Assembly: GCA_036924085.1 (NCBI GenBank)
Contig: JAVGWX010000001.1
Coordinates: forward strand, 1,840,103-1,904,102
Source: Ariolimax columbianus
Lineage: Eukaryota > Mollusca > Gastropoda > Stylommatophora > Arionidae
Direction of reading: 5' to 3'
DNA length: 64,000 nucleotides
The translations under genes and the position numbers were made by a program. Positions 56,153-64,000 of the stretch are shown here, piece by piece; within the stretch, counting starts at the first letter, position 1; each line of letters begins with the position of its first letter. The notes beneath the pieces are model-generated. The model saw only the letters and a program-made list of their open reading frames with translations. It ran no database searches and was not told the DNA's origin.

Positions 56153-58643
56153 GTGGTTAATTTGGTTGGTGTTGTGTGTGGGCCTATTTTGGCTGGTGTT
56201 GTGTGTGGGCCTAATCACGTTGGTGTTGTGTGTGGGCCTATTTTGGCTAGTGTTGTGTGTGGGCCTAACTACGTTGGTGTTGTGTGTGGGCCTAACTACG
56301 TTGGTGTTGTGTGTGGGCCTAACTACGTTGGTGTTGTGTGTGGGGCTAATTTGGCTGGTGTTGTGTTTGGGCCTATTTTGGCTGGTGTTGTGTGTGGGCC
56401 TAACTACGTTGGTGTTGTGTGTGGGCCTAACTACGTTGGTGTTGTGTGTGGGCCTAACTACGTTGGTGTTGTGTGTGGGCCTAACTACGTTGGTGTTGTG
56501 TGTGGGCCTAACTACGTTGGTGTTGTGTGTGGGCCTAACTACGTTGGTGTTGTGTGTGGGCCTAACTACGTTGGTGTTGTGTGTGGGCCTAACTACGTTG
56601 GTGTTGTGTGTGGGCCTAACTACGTTGGTGTTGTGTGTGGGCCTAACTACGTTGGTGTTGTGTGTGGGCCTAACTACGTTGGTGTTGTGTGTGGGCCTAA
56701 CTACGTTGGTGTTGTGTGTGGGCCTAACTACGTTGGTGTTGTGTGTGGGCCTAACTACGTTGGTGTTGTGTGTGGGCCTAACTACGTTGGTGTTGTGTGT
56801 GGGCCTAACTACGCTGGTGTTGTGTGTGGGCCTAACTACGTTGGTGTTGTGTGTGGGCCTAACTACGCTGGTGTTGTGTGTGGGCCTAATTACGTTGGTG
56901 TTGTGTGTGGGCCTAACTACGTTGGTGTTGTGTGTGGGCCTAACTACGTTGGTGTTGTGTGTGGGCCTAACTACGCTGGTGTTGTGTGTGGGCCTAACTA
57001 CGTTGGTGTTGTGTGTGGGCCTAACTACGTTGGTGTTGTGTGTGGGCCTAACTACGTTGGTGTTGTGTGTGGGCCTAACTACGTTGGTGTTGTGTGTGGG
57101 CCTAACTACGTTGGTGTTGTGTGTGGGCCTAACTACGTTGGTGTTGTGTGTGGGCCTAACTACGTTGGTGTTGTGTGTGGGCCTAACTACGTTGGTGTTG
57201 TGTGTGGGCCTAACTACGTTGGTGTTGTGTGTGGGCCTAACTACGCTGGTGTTGTGTGTGGGCCTAACTACGTTGGTGTTGTGTGTGGGCCTAACTACGC
57301 TGGTGTTGTGTGTAGGCCTAACTACGTTGGTGTTGTGTGTGGGCCTAACTACGTTGGTGTTGTGTGTGGGCCTAACTACGTTGGTGTTGTGTGTGGGCCT
57401 AACTACGTTGGTGTTGTGTGTGGGCCTAACTACGTTGGTGTTGTGTGTGGGCCTAACTACGTTGGTGTTGTGTGTGGGCCTAACTACGTTGGTGTTGTGT
57501 GTGGGCCTAACTACGCTGGTGTTGTGTGTGGGCCTAACTACGCTGGTGTTGTGTGTGGGCCTAACTACGCTGGTGTTGTGTGTGGGCCTAACTACGCTGG
57601 TGTTGTGTGTGGGCCTAACTACGCTGGTGTTGTGTGTGGGCCTAACTACGCTGGTGTTGTGTGTGGGCCTAACTACGCTGGTGTTTTGTGTGGGCCTAAC
57701 TGCGCTGGTGTTGTGTGTGGGCCTAACTACGCTGGTGTTGTGTGTGGGCCTAACTACGCTGGTGTTGTGTGTGGGCCTAACTACGCTGGTGTTGTGTGTG
57801 GGCCTAACTACGCTGGTGTTGTGTGTGGGCCTAACTACGCTGGTGTTGTGTGTGGGCCTAACTACGCTGGTGTTTTGTGTGGGCCTAACTACGCTGGTGT
57901 TGTGTGTGGGCCTAACTACGCTGGTGTTGTGTGTGGGCCTAACTACGCTGGTGTTGTGTGTGGGCCTAACTACGCTGGTGTTGTGTGTGGGCCTAACTAC
58001 GCTGGTGTTGTGTGTGGGCCTAACTACGCTGGTGTTGTGTGTGGGCCTAACTACGCTGGTGTTGTGTGTGGGCCTAACTACGCTGGTGTTGTGTGTGGGC
58101 CTAACTACGCTGGTGTTGTGTGTGGGCCTAACTACGCTGGTGTTGTGTGTGGGCCTAACTACGTTGGTGTTGTGTGTGGGCCTAACTACGTTGGTGTTGT
58201 GTGTGGGCCTAACTACGTTGGTGTTGTGTGTGGGCCTAACTACGCTGGTGTTGTGTGTGGGCCTAACTACGTTGGTGTTGTGTGTGGGCCTAACTACGCT
58301 GGTGTTGTGTGTGGGCCTAACTACGCTGGTGTTGTGTGTGGGCCTAACTACGCTGGTATTGTGTGTGGGCCTAACTACGCTGGTGTTGTGTGTGGGCCTA
58401 ACTACGTTGGTGTTGTGTGTGGGCCTAACTACGCTGGTGTTGTGTGTGGGCCTAACTACGCTGGTGTTGTGTGTGGGCCTAACTACGCTGGTGTTGTGTG
58501 TGGGCCTAACTACGCTGGTGTTGTGTGTGGGCCTAACTACGCTGGTGTTGTGTGTGGGCCTAACTACGCTGGTGTTGTGTGTGGGCCTAACTACGCTGGT
58601 GTTGTGTGTGGGCCTAACTACGCTGGTGTTGTGTGTGGGCCTA
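56153..58643. repeat. 27-bp minisatellite, about 92 copies
   Basis: GGCCTAACTACGTTGGTGTT then GTGTGTG. Divergent units (ATTTTGGCTGG, AATCACG) sit at the left edge to about 56395. ACGTT units dominate about 56400-57500 and ACGCT units about 57500-58140, with mixtures after that. The unit has no stop in at least two plus frames and one minus frame, giving overlapping open frames of about 850 codons that are not genes. Confidence 0.97.
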
Positions 58644-58727
58644 GACCAAACTGTCATAATTATCTGTGTTGTTACAAATATTCGAAAGTCAAAGTAGCCT
58701 CTGATTGATAGCTGCTCAACAGCTCAA

Positions 58728-59072
58728 CAAAACGACCACCACTCAACAAAACGACCATCACTCAACAAAACGACCATCACTCAACAAAACGACCACCACT
58801 CAACAAAACGACCACCACTCAACAAAAACGACCACCACTCAACAAAACGACCATCACTCAACAAAACGACCACCACTCAACAAAACGACCATCACTCATC
58901 AAAACGACCACCACTCAACAAAACAACCATCACTCAACAAAACGACCACCACTCAACAAAACGACCATCACTCAACAAAACGACCATCACTCAACAAAAC
59001 GACCACCACTCAACAAAACGACCATCACTCATCAAAACGACCACCACTCAACAAAACGACCACAACTCCATA
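58728..59072. repeat. 19-bp minisatellite (ACTCAACAAAACGACCACC)
   Basis: About 18 copies at period 19 with ACCATC/ACCACC alternation. Confidence 0.94.
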
Positions 59073-60185
59073 AAATTATCGCTGCTTGACATACCGGCCA
59101 CGTAGGCGGTGGTGGTATGACAGGGTGGTTGTTTCAGATTCTGGTCACACAATGTATGTTGAATAGCCGACCAATCTTATCTGTCCAACGTATTATCTTT
59201 CTCTTGACGAATAGTGACCGTATCTACCGTTCAATAAATTTAAAATTTTCATATAAAACCACAGGAAGCACGGAAAACTGATTCTTTTATAATAAAGACA
59301 CATTCACTTATTGCTTTCTCTAATCATTTAGAACATTATCTATTAAACTAATTCTGACTCATTTTTCTACAAGAGGATGTTTGCATAAACTAGAGGTAAC
59401 CTTTGGATCTATACTCACCATGTCTTCTATCACTATCATCCCTAACAATTTGCAACTACTAATTAAATATCTTGCGATTTTGTGGATCTCTTCTCTGCTA
59501 AGGTAACTGACCTCTGAATGTCTGCAGCTTCCGTCCGCCTGGTCTGCGCTGTGGAATTAAAGCTTTCTCGCACAGTTTGGATATGAGCGGTTGGGATGAG
59601 TTCTGTGAATCCTGTGGCACACCCGTTCTGAGATGATGTTCTCCCTCAAGTTCTCTGTCGCTTCTGTCAGGAGATGTGGCCGACCTGCTTAACCATTTCT
59701 ACCAGTTTCCAGGCCAGTTTCCAGGACTCTTGGGCTTCGACTGTTAACGTGTTGATTAAGCTAAATGTTGTTTCCAGCAAGCTCTAGTCCCGTAGAATCT
59801 ACAGTTAATCGCCAGGCCAATCTTTTCCATCAGACAAAAAGGTACCATACCTGCATAACTATTTATTGGGCCATATACCGACTTCCTAGGACGTCTTGTC
59901 ACCCCTTGCAATAACTGTTGCAGCTTGTCACCAAATCATACAAGGTTCAAACCCCTTCCAATGTATCAGTGTTGTTCTTGGCACTACCGCTACTGGCCTT
60001 CTCAACAGGAGACATCAGTCACAAGGTCAACGGAATTGGATTTGATCTATTGGCAGAGACCAGAAACCAAGAAGGCAGGCGATCAACTTGGAGCACACAC
60101 GCCATGAACATAAGCCACTGCCAGATGCACTTGATATTGTGGTAGAGTCTAGGCTTAGCTTAGTAGTTTATTGATGTAAAGAGTT
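59073..60185. other. no gene recognised
   Basis: Unique sequence. Two overlapping frames near 59918-60145 show no motif I can name. An old element is possible. Confidence 0.35.
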
Positions 60186-60189
60186 AGGA

Positions 60190-61000
60190 CATGTATCGAC
60201 GGCACGACTTCAAAGTAAACACTATCCTGACCATCATACAAAAGAATATCATTTATTACAAGAATAATCGTTGCACAGTATCAACAAAAAGCAAAGTACA
60301 TCTAAACTAAAGAATCATATGGATATATATATATATAACTACAATAGGTGGTTTTAAGCACTCGCTTTTGATGTTTCCTCCAAAATCTATTTATCTAAGG
60401 TTGTTGCCGCTATACTTCCCTTATCTGCACACTCAACACACAATCACAAACTCGTCCTCACGATCGGATTACGTACGCAGTCGTTCTGTGCATTCACACC
60501 TAATCAGAACATACATCGTTCACGAGGTGTCATGCATATACAACCGACATTCAAATCTCGTCCTTAAGCGATCTGTACACTCGTGTAACCGTTCAGAACA
60601 TAGATTGTACACAAGATGCCAAGCACGTACAACACACATTCGGATCTCTTTCTGTGCACATGCAAAGGAGAAGCAAAGCAAAGGCCGCCGTCCATCGCAG
60701 ACGATGATGGCATAATTAATTTTGCTTGCGCTATTTTTAGTAATGATTAACTGCGCTACTTGTATCCTCACTCTCTCGTCTCGAGCCGCCCGACCCAAGT
60801 GGCAAGTCAAGGACAAGACGACTAGGGGGCGACTACGAGATGCAGGGGACTCCGCATCAAGCATCCGTGAATAGACGACGGAGTCTGGAGTCGAACCCAC
60901 ACCACCTGATCACGAAGCCGACTGCTTAACCACCTCGCCACGGAATCCCCACTGTGCACATGGTGTCCATCATACACACATATTAAGCGCGACTGGTCAA
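60190..61000 (-). mobile_element. R1 repeat copy 4, split by a SINE
   Basis: Read on the minus strand it is collinear with R1 copies 1-3: repeated GATCTGAATGTGTGTTGTAC-like blocks, CGTGAGGACGAGTTTGTGAT, GTGTTGAGTGTGCAGATAAG, GGAGGAAACATCAAAA and a TA-rich end near 60320. The SINE at 60663-60951 interrupts it; the right limit is approximate. Confidence 0.55.
60663..60951 (-). mobile_element. tRNA-derived SINE S3 with 11-bp target duplication
   Basis: CTGTGCACATG flanks it at 60652-60662 and 60952-60962. On the minus strand the head starts GGGGATTCCGTGGCGAGGTG then GTTAAGC (A box) and has GGGTTCGACTCC (B box). The body is about 215 bp without a long A tail, ending TTTGCTTCTCCTTTGCATGTG-like. 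A tRNA gene is unlikely because the acceptor ends do not pair. Confidence 0.85.
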
Positions 61001-61310
61001 CTGTCTAGCAAAAAGTTTGAGTCTGGTCGCTAGGATATCTGAGACAAGGGCGACGTGCCAGAACATGATGCTTTGGTGTGGGTAAAGCATCTGTACGTTC
61101 TCTGGCGGCTGACTAGGTCAACGGTTAGCAAGGCTCTCTTGTCTTAGGCACGCTGCGGTCTATCTAGCTGCATACATGTCAGTCATTTAGATTTAGGGCA
61201 AGAAAAACTTGGAAGTTTGGAATGTGGAGACTTGGTTAATGGGAGTCTTATCCCTCACATCATTGTCGGTTATGGGACATGGAGAACATCGCTGCTTGGT
61301 GTGCTCTACT
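61001..61310. other. no gene recognised
   Basis: Unique sequence leading into the next array. Confidence 0.4.
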
Positions 61311-61311
61311 G

Positions 61312-61530
61312 TTTAGTGGGCTCCGACACTGTTTAGTGCGCTCCGACACTGTTTAGTGTGCTCCGACACTATTTAGTGTGCTACGACACTGTTTAGTATG
61401 ATCCGACACTGTTTAGTATGATCCGACACTGTTTGGTATGATCCGACACTGTTTGGTATGATCCGACACTGTTTGGTATGATCCGACACTGTTTAGTATG
61501 ATCCGACACTGTTTGGTATGATCCGACACC
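61312..61530. repeat. 20-21-bp minisatellite, about 11 copies
   Basis: GATCCGACACTGTTTGGTAT, earlier copies GCTCCGACACTGTTTAGTGT. Confidence 0.93.
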
Positions 61531-61789
61531 GCCTCAAACTGTTTATAAAAAAATATTTGCTCAGACACGTGACACCGAAATAGCCAGACTCAGAGACAGA
61601 CACGTGATTGGTCATAGAAAAGTCTGTCCACAATTAGGCTGTACCAGTCAGCTCTGAGACGTCTGATCAGTATCGTCCCGTCACCAGGTAATTAGGTATC
61701 GATTTTCTCCGAGAGATTCCTTCTGGACAGATTCAGAGGGAAACAAATCGTAACCAAAACAGACGTACAAGTGTCAATTGGACAATATT

Positions 61790-62565
61790 TGGGATCTGTC
61801 GCTGTATTGGTGGGTCGCTGTCTTGTTGGGTCGCTTTCTTGGTGGGTCACTGTCTTGGTGTGTCGCTGTCTTGGTGGGTCGCTGTCCTGGTGGGTTACTG
61901 TCTTGGTGGGTCGCTGTCTTGGCGGGTCGCGATCTTGGTGGGTTACTGTATTGGTGGGTGGCTGTCCTGGTGGGTTACTGTCTGGGTGGTCGCTGTCTTG
62001 GTGGATCGCGGTCTTGTTGGGTCGCTGTCTTGGTGGGTCGCTGTCTTGGTGGGTCGCTGTCTTGGTGGGTCAATGTTTTCGTGAGTCGCTGTCTTGGTGG
62101 GTCGCTGTTCTGGTAAGTTACTGTCTGGGTGGTTGCTGCCTTGGCGGGTCGCTGTCTGGGTGGGTTACTGTCTTGGTGGGTTACTGTCTGGGTGAGTTAC
62201 TGTCTGGGTGAGTTACTGTCTTGGTGAGTTACTGTCTGGGTTGGTTACTGTCTGGGTGGGTTACTGTCTGGGTGGGTTACTGTCTGGGTGAGTTACTGTC
62301 TTGGTGAGTTACTGTCTTGGTGGGTCGCGGTCTTGGCGGGTCGCGGTCTTGGTGGGTCGCGGATTTGGCGGGTCGTGGTCTTGGCGGGTCGCGGTCTTGA
62401 TGGGTTGCTGTCTTGGTGAGTTACTGTCTTGGCGGGTCGCGGTCTTGATGTGTCGATTCCATTGTGGGCCGCTGTCTTGGTGGGTCAGATTCTTGGTGGG
62501 TCGCTGTTCTGTCGGGTCGTTGTTTTGACGCGTCGCTGTCTTGGTGTGTCATTGTCCTGCAGGGT
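61790..62565. repeat. 16-bp minisatellite (CTGTCTTGGTGGGTCG)
   Basis: About 48 units at period 16 (62041, 62057 and on) with GGGTTACTGTCTGGGT and GGGTCGCGGTCTTGGC subtypes in blocks. Confidence 0.94.
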
Positions 62566-62960
62566 CATAACTAGTCTCTATCTTGACATCGATCCTTTCA
62601 ATGTAAACATTAACTGTATATGAAGTCATGACTTACCGTTATAAACTCATCTAAGACATGAAAGTCAACTGGTCGACATCCTTCAGCTATTTGAAACCGA
62701 ATCACGGCTCGCTGATCAACTCTGGACGGATTCCGTTTCAAACAATCCAAGTTTTCAACGGTCTGCTGAGGAAACTATGAATCGGAGGATAATGCAATTT
62801 TGCAAAACTTGACTGTTGGTATGTGCTGTTTACACTAGAAGTCATCATGCGCATCGTACGTATGTTCACTTGGTGGAGTTTGGTCCGGTTTCATTTGAAG
62901 ACGCCTCGCATGTATCATGTACTTGTACATCTTCACACATTCTTTCTACGAAACTCTACA
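62566..62960. other. no gene recognised
   Basis: Unique sequence with short frames only. Confidence 0.4.
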
Positions 62961-62964
62961 CTAA

Positions 62965-63142
62965 CAGATAACTCTACACAAACAGCCAATGCTTCACTGA
63001 CAGACAACTCTGCACTGACAGACAACTCTTCACTGACAGACAACTCTTCACTGACAGACAACTCTTCACTGACAGACAACTCTTAACTGACAGACAATTC
63101 TTCACTGACAGACAACTCTTCACTGACAGACAACTCTACAAA
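62965..63142. repeat. 18-bp minisatellite, about 10 copies
   Basis: CTGACAGACAACTCTTCA at period 18 with divergent first copies (CTAACAGATAACTCTACA). Confidence 0.93.
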
Positions 63143-63179
63143 AACAGTCAAGTATAAAAAAAAACACCCTTAGAAGCAT

Positions 63180-63385
63180 TGTACTAGGCCCCAAGACATA
63201 GCCAGGTCCAGTGATTGTATTATGCCCTAAGACATACCCAGGTCCAGTGATTGTACTAGGCCCCAAGACATACCCAGGTCCAGTGATTGTACTAGGCCCC
63301 AAGACATACCCAGGTCCAGTGATTGTACTAGGCCCCAAGACATACCCAGGTCCAGTGATTGTACTAGGCCCTAAGGCATCCTCAG
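63180..63385. repeat. 36-bp minisatellite, about 6 copies
   Basis: AGGCCCCAAGACATACCCAG then GTCCAGTGATTGTACT at period 36. Confidence 0.94.
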
Positions 63386-63880
63386 GTCAGGTGGCTGGCT
63401 GGCTGTGCTGCCAATGACTTTGTTATGTTGACCTCATTAACACATCCTAATATTGAACCAGGAACCATGTTTGCTAGTGTATGTTACATCTTGCTGTCTT
63501 GTGTACCCACTACTGACACTTCATCCCTTGAGCAGTAACCAAAGATGGTAGCACTGACAGAGATCAACAATTGCTGATCAATTTGTTAAGCCAAAATCCT
63601 ACAATATCTGAAAGATGGTCTCTGCTGGCTAGGGTGACAGACACGACTTTGAGCACTGACATTTATCTAAACGTGTGCTTAAGTGCATTCGTAAACACGC
63701 CCTGCAGATGAATTCGCCCAGAACAATAACGTATTCATTTATGCATACATCATTCGGGTAAATAACATTCAGCGAGGATTGCTTTCCACTGGAGACTAAT
63801 ATATATAGCAACCCCCAGTACAGGGCTCCTTGTTCCATGTTTGACAACAGCTGTGGGCCAGGAATACAGAACCAGCAACT
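63386..63880. other. no gene recognised
   Basis: Unique sequence without coding signal. Confidence 0.4.
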
Positions 63881-63884
63881 CCGA

Positions 63885-64000
63885 GACACACCTCAGACAT
63901 ACCAGATTGTCTAAGCCTACAGAACCAACAATTCTGAGACACACTTCAGACATACCAGATTGTCTAAGCCTACAGAACCAACAATTCTGAGACACGCCTC
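63885..64000. repeat. 53-bp tandem repeat running off the window
   Basis: ACCAGATTGTCTAAGCCTAC starts at 63901 and 63954. The array continues past the right edge. Confidence 0.85.

Noticed and set aside
56151..58708. Three overlapping open frames of about 850 codons
   Set aside because: All are read-through of a 27-bp array whose unit lacks stops. There is no unique domain, and the same DNA is open on both strands.
60880..60951. tRNA gene on the minus strand
   Set aside because: A and B boxes are present, but the expected 3' acceptor half is missing and an 11-bp target duplication bounds a 289-bp unit. SINE S3 explains it.

Overview
The window looks like non-coding, repeat-dominated nuclear DNA of an animal. 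The evidence is animal-type LINE retrotransposons (CR1-like and RNase H-bearing I/Jockey-like), a Penelope-like element with a GIY-YIG endonuclease, a mariner-type transposase fragment, tRNA-derived SINEs with target-site duplications, and a solo LTR. There are no bacterial operons, no rRNA and no convincing multi-exon host gene. A lophotrochozoan invertebrate (mollusc or annelid) would fit the element mixture, but that is inference; the sequence does not fix the species.

Two things fill the window. First, about 60 tandem arrays, mostly minisatellites with 11-54 bp units, occupy roughly 24 kb (about 38%, hand tally). The largest is a 27-bp unit repeated about 92 times at 56153-58643. Others are a CA-rich array (3114-4580), a polypyrimidine tract (11091-12290), a GT-rich tract (21598-22780), a 46-bp array (31469-32290) and a 38-bp array (41740-42425). 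Most long open frames are read-through of these arrays and are not genes.

Second, there are decayed transposable elements. From left to right: CR1-like LINE A (1-1500); an I/Jockey-like LINE with a gag-type zinc knuckle and RNase H (8095-10290); a Penelope-type terminal fragment (about 14040-14250); two copies of a long non-coding repeat here called R1 (15150-17790); a SINE-like cluster (22990-23300); a minus-strand LINE (29590-30700); a short dispersed repeat S2 with a long hairpin (30705-31080); a LINE linker/RT piece (32385-33905); a nested cluster (34195-40102) in which a CR1-like LINE is split by an R1 copy, a second LINE and an antisense LINE end, followed by a mariner fragment and a SINE; another S2 copy (44205-44585); a minus-strand LINE endonuclease split by a SINE (46125-47590); a Penelope-like element (47690-49120); CR1-like LINE B carrying an S2 insertion (50610-52770); a solo LTR inside a minisatellite (53601-54545); and a fourth R1 copy carrying a SINE (60190-61000).

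The most interesting pattern is that many arrays are amplified pieces of the element they sit in. Units come from a LINE endonuclease-RT linker (30 bp x12, in frame), LINE RNase H domains (46 bp x6; 20 bp x9), a LINE C-terminal region (54 bp x3), a LINE RT (20 bp x3), a LINE linker (12 bp), a SINE head (37 bp) and the R1 repeat (18 bp, 41 bp). The window therefore preserves several cases of minisatellite birth inside transposable elements, where single-copy relatives elsewhere in the window or the flanking domain order show what the ancestral segment looked like.
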